A stretch of DNA of 64,000 nucleotides, from positions 82,239-146,238 of the forward strand of contig JAOTRT010000009.1 in NCBI GenBank assembly GCA_030247725.1, in the 5' to 3' direction. The position numbers were made by a program, and so were the translations under genes. Positions 26,608-34,862 of this stretch are shown here, one piece after another. Every line of letters begins with the position of its first letter. The first letter of the stretch is position 1. This DNA is from Candidatus Nitricoxidireducens bremensis (GTDB lineage: Bacteria; Pseudomonadota; Gammaproteobacteria; Burkholderiales; Rhodocyclaceae). A model generated the notes under the pieces. It made no database searches, was not told the origin of the DNA, and saw nothing but the letters and a program-made list of their open reading frames with translations.

Positions 26608-27018
26608 ATGTCATCGAGGCTCTGCCGCTGGGTTTTCCTCGCGGCCTTCCCGGGAGCGGCGCTGCCCGCCGCTGCCGACGAGGTGGTCTGCCGCTACAGC
26701 TACGGCGGCGAGACCCGCACGCTGGTGGCCCGGGCCGTCGCCTCGCCCTACGGCGTGCCGGCGGTGGCCGTGGGTTCCTATTTCCAGTTCCGCGTCGTCT
26801 TCCAGAAGGAGCCGGCCGACCTGGCGTCCATCAAGGTCTACACCTACGCCGATCTCGACAGCGGCGCGACGCCCATCCATCAGGCCACCTATCCCTATCC
26901 GCCGCCCGCCGTTCCCGACGACCGCCACGGCTTCACCGGGCTGCACTTCGTCTATGAACCCATGCGGGACGGCGAGCTGCAGTACTGGTGCAAGCTGCGG
27001 GAGGACGGCCGTGGCTGA
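26608..27018 (+). CDS. Small secreted protein of unknown function
   Basis: 136 residues with a signal peptide (about 1-24, ending AAADEV). The mature part is beta-rich, with Cys28 and a Cys near the C-terminus (LQYWCKL) that could form a disulfide, and a Tyr/Pro-rich centre. No family recognised. It lies 39 bp after hyfI on the same strand and overlaps the next gene by 8 bp, so it probably belongs to the same transcript. Confidence 0.7.
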   Translation: MSSRLCRWVFLAAFPGAALPAAADEVVCRYSYGGETRTLVARAVASPYGVPAVAVGSYFQFRVVFQKEPADLASIKVYTYADLDSGATPIHQATYPYPPPAVPDDRHGFTGLHFVYEPMRDGELQYWCKLREDGRG

Positions 27019-27973
27019 TCTGCGCCTGTTCCTGCTCTGCGCCGCGCTGCTGGCCGGCGCTGTGCGCGCCGAGCCGGTAAACCTGCTCTTCGCCGGCGAC
27101 ATCATGCTGGACGACGGGCCCGGCCGCACCATCGCCGGCGGCGGCGATCCCCTGGCGCCCTTCGCCGCCGTACTGGCCGCCGCCGACTACCGTATCGGCA
27201 ATCTGGAATGCCCGGTGGCCACTGTCGGCAAGCCCCTGGACAGCAAGATCTACCTGTTCCGCGCCCATCCGCGCGTGATGGGCGTGCTCAAGGGCCGCTT
27301 CGACGCCCTGGCCGTCGCCAACAACCATTCCGGCGACTACGGCCGCGAAGCCTTCCTGGAAACCCTCGACCATCTGCGCCAGGCCGGTATCGCGGCCTTC
27401 GGCGGCGGGCGCAACCTGGCCGAGGCCCACGCCCCCCTTTGGATCGAGAAGAAGGGCCTGCGCATCGCCGTGCTCGCCTACAACGAGTTCAAGCCGCGTT
27501 CCTTCGAGGCCGGGGCGGATGCGCCGGGCATCGCCTGGAGCGAGGACAGCCACGTCGTCGCCGACATCCGTGCCGCCCGCGCTGCCGGTGCCGACATGGT
27601 GATCCCCTTCATGCACTGGGGCTGGGAGCGGGAGCCGGAGCCGACCGAGAGGCAGCGCACGCTGGCGCGCCGGATGATCGATGCCGGCGCCGACATGGTG
27701 GTCGGCGGCCATCCCCACGTCACCCAGGGGGCCGAGTACTACCGCGGCCGACCCATCGTCTACAGCCTGGGCAATTTCGTCTTCGACGGCTTCGAGCTGC
27801 CGGCGGCCAAGCGCGGCTGGCTGCTGCGCGTCGCCGTCGAGCGCGGCGCCGTCAGCTGGCAAACCCTGGAGGCCCGCATGGACGAGGCCGGCACGCCCCA
27901 TCCGGTACCCGGCGCGGCGACGCCCTGCGGGCGCACCGGGGAGGAGGTCGTGCGCCTGTGCGCGAACCCCTGA
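27011..27973 (+). CDS. CapA-family periplasmic metallophosphoesterase-like protein
   Basis: 320 residues from a GTG at 27011, chosen because a signal peptide (MADLRLFLLCAALLAGAVRA) begins there; the longer open frame upstream overlaps other genes. PGA_cap/CapA domain: LLFAGDIMLDDGPG, RIGNLECPV, AVANNHSGDYG, FMHWGWE and VGGHPHVTQGAEYY supply the Asp, Asn and His metal ligands of the calcineurin-like fold. Relatives are linked to poly-gamma-glutamate capsule formation, but no capB/capC is nearby, so a different periplasmic phosphoester or envelope role is as likely. Confidence 0.88.
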   Translation: MADLRLFLLCAALLAGAVRAEPVNLLFAGDIMLDDGPGRTIAGGGDPLAPFAAVLAAADYRIGNLECPVATVGKPLDSKIYLFRAHPRVMGVLKGRFDALAVANNHSGDYGREAFLETLDHLRQAGIAAFGGGRNLAEAHAPLWIEKKGLRIAVLAYNEFKPRSFEAGADAPGIAWSEDSHVVADIRAARAAGADMVIPFMHWGWEREPEPTERQRTLARRMIDAGADMVVGGHPHVTQGAEYYRGRPIVYSLGNFVFDGFELPAAKRGWLLRVAVERGAVSWQTLEARMDEAGTPHPVPGAATPCGRTGEEVVRLCANP

Positions 27974-28096
27974 GGGCCGGCCGCTCACCGCCAGCCGGCG
28001 CCGCCGGGGACGGCCGCCATTCCAAGCGGGTACGGGTACAATCCGTCGAAACGACCCCGGCCACCGACAGCGCCGGGGCGGAGGAGGGCTCAGACC

Positions 28097-28483
28097 ATGC
28101 CGTTCGAAATCCAGTGGGAATCCCGCGGGGCCTACAAGAGGTTCCATGGCTTCATCATCATGGACGACCTGATCCAGGCTGCCCAGCGCATCGAAGGGGA
28201 CCCCCGCTTCGATGACATCCGCTACGTCATCAACGACTTCCTCGCCATCGCGGGGCACGCCGTCACCGATACCCAGGTGCGCATGCTCGCCGCCATGGAC
28301 GTCGGCGCCTCCTACACCAACCCCAACATCCGCATTGCCGTGGTCACGGACCGGGACGAGGTGCGTGCCCTGGTCCAGGCCTATACGGCGCCGCCGCTGA
28401 ACGCCTACCCGACGCGCATCTTCGCGACGCTCGATGGGGCGCGGGAGTGGTTGCGGGATTTGGTGCCCGCGGAAAAGCTGTAA
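28097..28483 (+). CDS. STAS/SpoIIAA-like small protein
   Basis: 128 residues. Pattern FHGFIIMDDLIQAAQRIEGDPRFDDIRYVINDFLAI, then strands VRMLAAMD and IRIAVVTD and the end IFATLDGAREWL, resembles the SpoIIAA-like (Sec14-related) fold seen in many proteobacterial single-domain proteins. No catalytic motif. A GGAGGAGG ribosome site lies just upstream, and TACAAT at 28037-28042 is a possible -10, so it may have its own promoter. The terminator at 28535 follows it. Confidence 0.6.
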   Translation: MPFEIQWESRGAYKRFHGFIIMDDLIQAAQRIEGDPRFDDIRYVINDFLAIAGHAVTDTQVRMLAAMDVGASYTNPNIRIAVVTDRDEVRALVQAYTAPPLNAYPTRIFATLDGAREWLRDLVPAEKL

Positions 28484-28534
28484 GGCGTCCCGCCCCGAGC
28501 CCCGGCGGGAGGAATGATCTGCCGTGCCAAAAAA

Positions 28535-28555
28535 ACGCCACCGCAAGGGTGGCGT
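28535..28555. terminator. Bidirectional rho-independent terminator
   Basis: ACGCCACC, loop, GGTGGCGT (28535-28542 with 28548-28555), preceded by a run of seven A and followed by a T-rich stretch. It therefore works on both strands: after the STAS-like gene (+) and after the toxin-antitoxin operon (-). Confidence 0.85.
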
Positions 28556-28633
28556 CGTTGTTTGTTAGCAGCACACGGATTCCCGGTGTTTGCAGGCTGG
28601 TGGGGGGAGTCCAGAGGCAATTCAATGCCCAGC

Positions 28634-28954
28634 TTATTCCTCGAACAATTCGGAGTGCGTGCCCGCGCGCACGAAGATGGTGGTATTACCCTCCAGCCGA
28701 TAGATCAGCAGGAAGTCGCCACCGATGTGGCACTCGCGGTGGTCGGCCCAGTCTCCTTTAAGCGGGTGGTCCAGCCATTCGGAGCCCAGCGGCGCATCGT
28801 TGGCGATCAACAATAGCATCGCCTCCTTCAACCGCTTCAGGTCGTATCGGCCTGAGCGCGAGAGGCGTTCCCAGTCCTTGAGGAAGGTCTTGGTGTAGTC
28901 GGTCGCCCTGGGCGGCGTTGCCCGCTTACTGCTGGCGGGTCTTTTCGAGGTCAT
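28634..28954 (-). CDS. yafQ: YafQ/RelE-family toxin (mRNA interferase)
   Basis: 106 residues. YafQ-type core: TKTFLKDWERLSRSGRYDLKRLKEAMLLL, PLGSEWLDHPLKGDWADHRECHIGGDFLLIYR and a C-terminal FVRAGTHSELF. The residues that act in E. coli YafQ mRNA cleavage (His in the DHRECH segment, Asp in GGDFL, His in the terminal GTHSELF) are present, so the toxin looks intact. The N-terminal 17 residues are basic and unlike the family; an internal start is possible. It overlaps the antitoxin gene by 29 bp, the normal arrangement. Confidence 0.9.
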   Translation of the reverse strand: MTSKRPASSKRATPPRATDYTKTFLKDWERLSRSGRYDLKRLKEAMLLLIANDAPLGSEWLDHPLKGDWADHRECHIGGDFLLIYRLEGNTTIFVRAGTHSELFEE

Positions 28955-29204
28955 CGATCAGCGCGTCGGCAGAGTCAAAACGGGCGGCACGCTCCTTCAT
29001 CATCGCGCGTGCTTCTGCCATCGCCGCACGGGTCTGGGCGTTGGGCACCTTCAACTCCAGCGGGAAGGCCTGGTCGTTGACCACGCGCTTGAGCAGGATG
29101 CGCACGGCATCCGATACGGACAACCCCATGGCTGCCAGTGCCTCGCTGGCTTGCGTCTTGATTTCGTCGTCCACACGGACGTGCAGCATCGTGGAATGAG
29201 CCAT
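28926..29204 (-). CDS. dinJ: RelB/DinJ-family antitoxin
   Basis: 92 residues from the ATG at 29204, chosen because it has a GGAGGG ribosome site 8 bp ahead and starts the ribbon-helix-helix domain (MLHVRVDDEIKTQASEALAAMGLSVSDAVRILLKRV). A longer start would run through the operator. The C-terminal half is the helical toxin-binding part. As in other DinJ-YafQ modules it should bind its own promoter, where an inverted repeat is found. Confidence 0.9.
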   Translation of the reverse strand: MAHSTMLHVRVDDEIKTQASEALAAMGLSVSDAVRILLKRVVNDQAFPLELKVPNAQTRAAMAEARAMMKERAARFDSADALIDDLEKTRQQ

Positions 29205-29230
29205 GAGTAAACCCTCCGTTTCCGTAATTC

Positions 29231-29255
29231 TGTATCTCTTTTGCGATACAGTCAA
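29231..29255 (-). promoter_or_regulatory. Toxin-antitoxin promoter and operator
   Basis: TGTATC (29231-29236) and GATACA (29245-29250) form an inverted repeat with an 8-bp spacer. On the - strand TTGACT (29255-29250) fits a -35, so the repeat sits within the promoter. This is as expected for autoregulation by a ribbon-helix-helix antitoxin. Confidence 0.6.
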
Positions 29256-29293
29256 GCAGCCTATCGATCTATCCGCATGTCAAACGGAGAACG

Positions 29294-29318
29294 GCTCTGG
29301 CCGCGAAGGCGCCAGAGC
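29294..29318. terminator. Hairpin between the TA operon and ssrA
   Basis: GCTCTGGC (29294-29301) pairs with GCCAGAGC (29311-29318). There is no clear T run, and it lies beyond the ssrA terminator. Role uncertain; it might be a secondary terminator. Confidence 0.3.
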
Positions 29319-29386
29319 TCGGGCGTTCCGGCGAGGTGCAACCCGCAGCTCATCCCCTCGCACCCCGGGGGAACGCCATAAGGAAA

Positions 29387-29410
29387 GGGCCCGGAGATGA
29401 GTCCGAGCCC
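29387..29410 (-). terminator. Rho-independent terminator of ssrA
   Basis: Read on the - strand: GGGCTCGGA, 6-nt loop, TCCGGGCCC followed by TTTCCTT. It is a 9-bp stem with one G-U pair, 8 nt after the CCA end of tmRNA. Confidence 0.8.
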
Positions 29411-29417
29411 CAATGTG

Positions 29418-29809
29418 TGGTGGAGGCGGCGGGAATCGAACCCGCGTCCGCAAGCCCTCTACAGGCAGTACTACATGCTTAGCCTCGTCGTTTGATTTAA
29501 CCGGTGGTCCGCCGCCGGGCAGGCTGACCACAAGCGATCCGCTGGATTTTCGAGGTGTGCCGCGCGGCCTGACACACCCTTATCTCACGTGAATGACGCT
29601 GCGATGAACCTTAGGCCCCCTCGGCTTGCGCCTCGGGGAGATTCAACCCGGCCCGTGAGCCGTCCGGTGCAGCGCCCGCAGGGATTAAGCTGCGAGAGCG
29701 AAACGCTCGTCGTTGGCGTTTGTGGTTTTCCAGATGGATTTACGAGGTCACTGGTCCTCGGCATGCACTGCATCTGCTTCGCGACCCACGTCGAAGCCAG
29801 GTCGCCCCC
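29418..29809 (-). ncRNA. ssrA: Transfer-messenger RNA (tmRNA)
   Basis: About 392 nt. The 5' end GGGGGCGACC pairs with the 3' acceptor end that finishes GCCTCCACCA, so CCA is encoded. The T-arm GCGGGTTCGATTCCCGC is clear. The tag reading frame (29717-29685) encodes ANDERFALAA and stop, the betaproteobacterial type, starting at the GCC resume codon. It rescues stalled ribosomes together with SmpB. A one-piece molecule, with no sign of circular permutation. Confidence 0.97.
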
Positions 29810-29817
29810 AGATATCC

Positions 29818-29847
29818 GCTATATGATGACCGACGGCGGAATTTCAA
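29818..29847 (-). promoter_or_regulatory. Sigma-70 promoter of ssrA
   Basis: On the - strand TTGAAA (29847-29842), 18 bp, TATAGC (29823-29818), 8 bp before the tmRNA 5' end. Spacing and position agree with a strong housekeeping promoter. Confidence 0.7.
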
Positions 29848-29980
29848 GGCGCGATCCTACCATTTCCGGGAGGCTTCCGGGCCGCCGCGGCGCCGGTGCC
29901 GCGGATATGTCGACCGCATCCCGTTTCGCGTCCCAGTTCCCGCGATCACGCTGGGGATTTCGGCCTACAATCGCCCCACC

Positions 29981-32900
29981 ATGAACGTAGATGAGGCCCT
30001 GGGAGCGGCACGGCTGTCGGCGGATCTGCCCGCCGATGCGGTGGGGCGCCTGACGGCAGGCGATCTCGTCACGGTGGCGCCTGCCACCGCGTTGCCGGAC
30101 GTGGCCGCGGTCATGGCGCGCGGACGGCTGTCCGCCGTGCTGGTCGTCGCCGACGGCATCCCGGTCGGCATCGTCACCGAGCGGGACATCCTCAAGGCCT
30201 GGCGCCGGCGCCTCGATCCGGCGACGCGGGCCGAGGCGGTGATGGGCTCCCCCGTCGTCAGCTGCGCGGCCGACTGCGACTACCGGGAAGCCTACCGCCT
30301 GCTCAACAGCAAGCGCATCCATCACCTGGCGGTGGTCGACGCGGCGGGCCGCGCCGTCGGCCTGGTCTCGGACGGCGCCTTCCGCGCCAACCTCGACATG
30401 GATGCCGATGCGGCGCAGACCCGCGTCGCCGCGGCCATGACGCCGGACCCGGTGGCGATCCCGCTGACGGCCGACATGGAAACCGCCGTGGTGCTCATGG
30501 AACGGGCCGCCGTCACCGCCGCGGTGGTCGTCGAGAACGGCGAGCCCTGGGGCATCGTCACCGCCCGCGACGTGGTACGCGAATTCGCCGCCGGCAGCGC
30601 GACGCGGCCGGTCACCGAGGTCATGACCGCCCCGGTCGTCGTCGTGGGCGAGGACGAGACCCTCGCCGACGCCCTCGCCCTGATGCGCCGGCGCCATATC
30701 CGGCGCCTGGTGGTCACGGACGGCGCCGGCCGCCTGGCGGGACTGCTCTCCCAGAGCGACCTGGTCGCCCACCTGGACACCAATTTCCGCGAGTTCGCCG
30801 AGCAGCGGCGCGACCGCGCCCGCCTCGCCTACCGGGAAGCCCAGGCGCGCCTGCAGGCCATCTACGATGGCTCGCCCCATTTCATCGGCCTGCTGGACCC
30901 GGACGGCCTGCTGCTGGACGCCAACGCCACGGCCCTGGCCGCCATCGACAAGCCCCTCGGCGAGCTGATCGGCCGCCCCTTCTGGGCGACGCCCTGGTGG
31001 GCCCACGACATGGCCGTCCAGGCGCGCCTGCGGGAGGCCGTCGTGCGTGCCGCGGCGGGCGAGTCTCAGCGCTTCGAGGCCTGCCAGACGACGGCCAGCG
31101 GGCGCACCGTCTGGATCGATTTCTCCCTCCATCCGGTGCCCGATGCCTCCGGCCGCATCGCCTGGCTGCTGCCCCAGGGCGTGGACATCACCGAGCGCAA
31201 GGAGGCGGAGGAGGAACTGCGCACCCTGAAGCGCGCCGTCGAGCACTCCAACGCCTCCATCGTCATCACCGACGAGCAGGGCACCATCCGTTACGTCAAC
31301 CCGCGCTTCTGCCAGCTCTCGGGCTACGGGCGCGGCGAGGCCGTCGGCCAGAATCCGCGCTTTCTCAAGTCCGGCCGCGTCGGCGATGCCGTATACCGGG
31401 AGCTGTGGCAGACCATCACCGCCGGCCAGCCCTGGCAGGGACGCCTGTGCAACCGCAAGAAGAACGGCGACCTCTACTGGGAGGACACGGTGATCTCGCC
31501 GGTGCGCGACGACAGCGGGCGCATCTCCCACTACGTCGCCGTCAAGGAGGACATTACCGACAAGCGCGCTGCGGAAGAACGCCTCAAGCTTGCCGCCAGC
31601 GTCTATTCCAGCTCCCACGACGGCATTCTCATCACCGACCCGGCCGGCTTCGTGGTGGACGTGAACACCGCCTTCGAGCGCATCACCGGCTACAGCCGCA
31701 GCGAGCTGGTGGGCAACAAGGCCAGCATGCTCAACTCGGGCCAGCACGACAGCTTCTTCTTCTCCCACATGTGGGAAACCATCGCCCGCGAAGGCATCTG
31801 GCGCGGCGAGATCACCAACCGCCGCAAGGACGGCAGCCTGCTGGTGGAAGTGCTCACCATCTCCGCCGTGCGCGACGACGACGGCCAGGTCAGCCATTAC
31901 GTCGGCGCCTTCACCGACATCACCGAACTCAAGAAGAGCCAGGAGCGGCTGGCTTTCCTCGCCCACTTCGACGCCCTCACCGGGTTGCCTAACCGCAGCC
32001 TGCTGACGGATCGCCTGGCCCAGGCGGTGGAACGGGCGCGCCGCGCCGAGACCCTGCTCGCCGTGGCCTATGTGGACCTGGACGGCTTCACGCCCATCAA
32101 CGAATCCCACGGCCACCAGGCCGGCGACCGCGTGCTGGTGGAAGTGGCCGGCCGCCTCACCGAGGCCCTGCGCGGCGTCGACACGGTGGCGCGCATCGGC
32201 GGCGACGAATTCGTGCTGCTGCTGCCGGACATCCAGCTGCTTGGCGAACTGGAATCGCTACTGGAGCGCATCCTCGCCACCATCGCCGCGCCCCTCGGTG
32301 CCGTCGGCGGCACCCAGACCCTCAGCGCCAGCATCGGCGTCACCCTCTACCCCCTCGACGGCGGCGATCCGGAGACCCTGCTGCGCCACGCCAACCAGGC
32401 CATGTTCGCCGCCAAGCAGGCCGGCGGCAACCAGTTCCATCTTTTCGACGCCGACCAGGACAAGCGTTCGCGCAATCATCGCGACATGGCCAGCCGCGTG
32501 CGCGAAGCCCTGGCGCACAACGAACTCGAACTCTGGTACCAACCCAAGGTCAACCTGCGCTTCGGCAGCGTCGAAGGCGCCGAGGCTCTGTTGCGCTGGC
32601 GTCATCCGGAGCGCGGCATCCTCGCGCCGGGGGAATTCCTGCCCTATGTGGAGGATTCAGACTTCATGGTGGACCTGGGCAACTGGGTCCTGGAGCAGGC
32701 GGCGCGGCAGGTAGTGGCCTGGCTCGACAAGGGCATCGAGGTGGCGGTCAGCGTGAACATCGCCGCCCGGCATCTCCAGCGGCCCGACTTCGTCGAACGC
32801 CTGCGCGACCTGCTGGCGCGCCATCCGCGTCTGCCGCCCGGCATGCTGGAAATCGAGATCCTGGAAACCGCGGCCCTGGAGGATATGGCCTTCGTCACCC

Positions 32901-33649
32901 GCCTCATCGAGGAGTGCCGGCGCATCGGCATCGATTTCGCGCTGGACGACTTCGGCACCGGCTATGCGTCCCTGGCCTATTTCCGCCAGTTGCCGGCGCG
33001 CACCCTGAAGATCGACCAGGGCTTCGTGCGCAACATGCTCGACGATCCGGGCGACCTCGCCATCGTCGAAGCGGTGATCGGCCTGACGGCGGCCTTCCAG
33101 CGCTCGGTGATCGCCGAGGGCGTCGAGACCGCCGAGCACGGCAATCTGCTGCTGGAACTGGGTTGCGACCTGGCCCAGGGCTTCGGCATCGCGCGGCCCA
33201 TGCCGCCGGCGGACTTCGAGACCTGGCTGTCGGGCTTCACGCCGGACCCGGGCTGGGCCATCGCCGCCAGCCGCCGCCTGGGGCGCGACGCCTTCTCCGT
33301 GGTCGCCGCCTCCATGCAGCTGCGGCGCTGGGTGACGCGCCTGGTGGACGGCGAGATGGACGACCTGGACCTCGGCATGGTGGGGGACATCTGCGCCTGC
33401 GAGTTCGGCCGCTGGTACGAGAACGCCGGCGCCGAGCACCTGGGCAACCTGGACCTGTATTGCGAGATCGGCCCCCTGCACCGCCAGCTCCACGAGTTGG
33501 CGCAGGATTACGTTACCGCCCGCCGCGCCGGGCAGGCCGGCGAGATCGAAGGCCTGCGGCGCCGGCTGACGGCCCTGCGCGACGATCTGCTGGCGCGCCT
33601 GTTCGCCTTGCGCGAACTGCTGGTGCAGCCCCTGCGCCACGGCGGCTGA
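29981..33649 (+). CDS. Multi-sensor c-di-GMP enzyme: four CBS, three PAS, GGDEF, EAL, CZB
   Basis: 1,222 residues, cytosolic, no membrane segment. Two CBS pairs occupy about 18-275 (GIVTERDIL, GLVSDGAF, GIVTARDVV, GLLSQSDLV), which in other proteins bind adenylates. Three PAS/PAC units follow (about 290-660). The GGDEF motif is intact (740-744, IGGDEF) and so is EAL (Glu868, AEALLRW), with DDFGTGYASL, so both c-di-GMP synthesis and breakdown are possible. The tail (about 1110-1210; CEFGRWYENAG, LHRQLHELA) looks like a CZB zinc-binding domain, known to inhibit the cyclase DgcZ when zinc is bound. The start at 29981 is chosen because upstream frame lies in the ssrA promoter. It converges with the ADH gene 19 bp away. 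Confidence 0.88.
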   Translation: MNVDEALGAARLSADLPADAVGRLTAGDLVTVAPATALPDVAAVMARGRLSAVLVVADGIPVGIVTERDILKAWRRRLDPATRAEAVMGSPVVSCAADCDYREAYRLLNSKRIHHLAVVDAAGRAVGLVSDGAFRANLDMDADAAQTRVAAAMTPDPVAIPLTADMETAVVLMERAAVTAAVVVENGEPWGIVTARDVVREFAAGSATRPVTEVMTAPVVVVGEDETLADALALMRRRHIRRLVVTDGAGRLAGLLSQSDLVAHLDTNFREFAEQRRDRARLAYREAQARLQAIYDGSPHFIGLLDPDGLLLDANATALAAIDKPLGELIGRPFWATPWWAHDMAVQARLREAVVRAAAGESQRFEACQTTASGRTVWIDFSLHPVPDASGRIAWLLPQGVDITERKEAEEELRTLKRAVEHSNASIVITDEQGTIRYVNPRFCQLSGYGRGEAVGQNPRFLKSGRVGDAVYRELWQTITAGQPWQGRLCNRKKNGDLYWEDTVISPVRDDSGRISHYVAVKEDITDKRAAEERLKLAASVYSSSHDGILITDPAGFVVDVNTAFERITGYSRSELVGNKASMLNSGQHDSFFFSHMWETIAREGIWRGEITNRRKDGSLLVEVLTISAVRDDDGQVSHYVGAFTDITELKKSQERLAFLAHFDALTGLPNRSLLTDRLAQAVERARRAETLLAVAYVDLDGFTPINESHGHQAGDRVLVEVAGRLTEALRGVDTVARIGGDEFVLLLPDIQLLGELESLLERILATIAAPLGAVGGTQTLSASIGVTLYPLDGGDPETLLRHANQAMFAAKQAGGNQFHLFDADQDKRSRNHRDMASRVREALAHNELELWYQPKVNLRFGSVEGAEALLRWRHPERGILAPGEFLPYVEDSDFMVDLGNWVLEQAARQVVAWLDKGIEVAVSVNIAARHLQRPDFVERLRDLLARHPRLPPGMLEIEILETAALEDMAFVTRLIEECRRIGIDFALDDFGTGYASLAYFRQLPARTLKIDQGFVRNMLDDPGDLAIVEAVIGLTAAFQRSVIAEGVETAEHGNLLLELGCDLAQGFGIARPMPPADFETWLSGFTPDPGWAIAASRRLGRDAFSVVAASMQLRRWVTRLVDGEMDDLDLGMVGDICACEFGRWYENAGAEHLGNLDLYCEIGPLHRQLHELAQDYVTARRAGQAGEIEGLRRRLTALRDDLLARLFALRELLVQPLRHGG

Positions 33650-33668
33650 CGCCGCTGCTCCCCGTTGC

Positions 33669-34862
33669 CTACAAGCGTGCCGCCACGATGGCGCCGATCT
33701 CCGCGTCCGTGAGGGCGGCCGGATTGGTGCCCATGCGCGGGCCGCGGGTCTCCGCCACGAGCCGCGGGATGTCGCCGGCGCCGACGCCGTAGCGGCCGAG
33801 CCGGGGCATGGCGAGGTCCGTCTCCCAGCGCTTCAGCGCCTCGACCAGGTAGGCGCGGGCGTCGTCGCCGTTGAGACCCTTCTGCATGGCGAAGCGGCGG
33901 CCGATCTCGGCGTACTTCGGCAAGGCCGGGTTGGCGGCGTCCCGCGCCTGCATCGCCGCGATGTTGATCTCGGTCGCCGTCGCCAGCAGGGTGCCGCAGA
34001 CGACGCCGTGGGGCACGGGGAAATAGGCGCCCAGGGGCGAGGCGAGGGCATGGACCGAGCCCAGGCCCGTCTGGGCCAGGCAGATGCCCGAGAGCAGCGA
34101 GGCGTAGGCCATGCGCTCGCGGCCGGCGGCGGCGTCTTCGCCGCCTCCGTGCCAGGCCGCCAGGCCGTCTTTCACGGCCATGATGCCGGAGCGGGCGAGG
34201 GCGTCGGTCATGGGATTGGCGCGGGTGGAGACGAAGGCTTCCAGCAGCTGGGTGAAGGCGTCCATGCCGTCGGCGGCGATCAGTTCGGGTGGACAACTTG
34301 CCAGCAGGTCCGGGTCCACGATGGCCCAGGCGGCCACAAGGCGGTCGCCGCGGAAGGACTTCTTGAACTGGCCGGGCACCGACAGCACGGCGTTCTTCGT
34401 CGCCTCGGAGCCCGTGCCGGCCGTGGTCGGCACGGCGATGAAGGGCGTCGCCGGCCCCCGGTAGGGCAGTTCGGGACCGACGCCTTCCAGGTGGTCCAGC
34501 ACCGAGTTGCCGGGCTTCAGCAGGCCGGCGATGGCCTTGGCGGCGTCGAGGGGACTGCCGCCGCCGATGCCGATGACGGCGGCGAAATCCTCCTTGCCGA
34601 GGGCGGCGACGGTGGCGTCCACCAGTTGCGGCGAAGGCTCGCCCGCCACGCGCACCTGCTCCCAGCTGCAGCCGCGCTCGCGCAGGGCGGCGAACAGCGT
34701 TGCCGCGGCGGGCGAGGCGTCGAAGGAGCGGGCGCCCGTCACCAGCAGCAGGCGCCGGCCGTAGCCGGCCGCGATGGCGGGCAGCTTGCCCAGGGCGCCG
34801 GCGCCGAATTCGATGCGCGGCAGCGGGGCGATGGAGAAGGGCGGCAGGGCAGTCAGGCTCAT
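33669..34862 (-). CDS. Iron-containing alcohol dehydrogenase
   Basis: 397 residues, group III Fe-ADH family. NAD(P)-binding GIGGGSPLDAAKAIAG (about 98-113) and TAGTGSEATKNAV follow family pattern. Metal ligands are expected in DGMDAFTQLLEAF (Asp), GSVHALASPLG (His) and VPHGVVC (His), all present. It would interconvert an alcohol and an aldehyde; the substrate is unknown. Its ATG overlaps the stop of the hybrid kinase (ATGA), making it the last gene of a five-gene signalling operon, an odd place for a dehydrogenase. Confidence 0.92.
   Translation of the reverse strand: MSLTALPPFSIAPLPRIEFGAGALGKLPAIAAGYGRRLLLVTGARSFDASPAAATLFAALRERGCSWEQVRVAGEPSPQLVDATVAALGKEDFAAVIGIGGGSPLDAAKAIAGLLKPGNSVLDHLEGVGPELPYRGPATPFIAVPTTAGTGSEATKNAVLSVPGQFKKSFRGDRLVAAWAIVDPDLLASCPPELIAADGMDAFTQLLEAFVSTRANPMTDALARSGIMAVKDGLAAWHGGGEDAAAGRERMAYASLLSGICLAQTGLGSVHALASPLGAYFPVPHGVVCGTLLATATEINIAAMQARDAANPALPKYAEIGRRFAMQKGLNGDDARAYLVEALKRWETDLAMPRLGRYGVGAGDIPRLVAETRGPRMGTNPAALTDAEIGAIVAARL

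Noticed and set aside
29418..29500. tRNA gene suggested by GGGAATCGAACCCGC
   Set aside because: This T-arm belongs to the 3' end of tmRNA; no D-arm or anticodon arm is present at tRNA distance.
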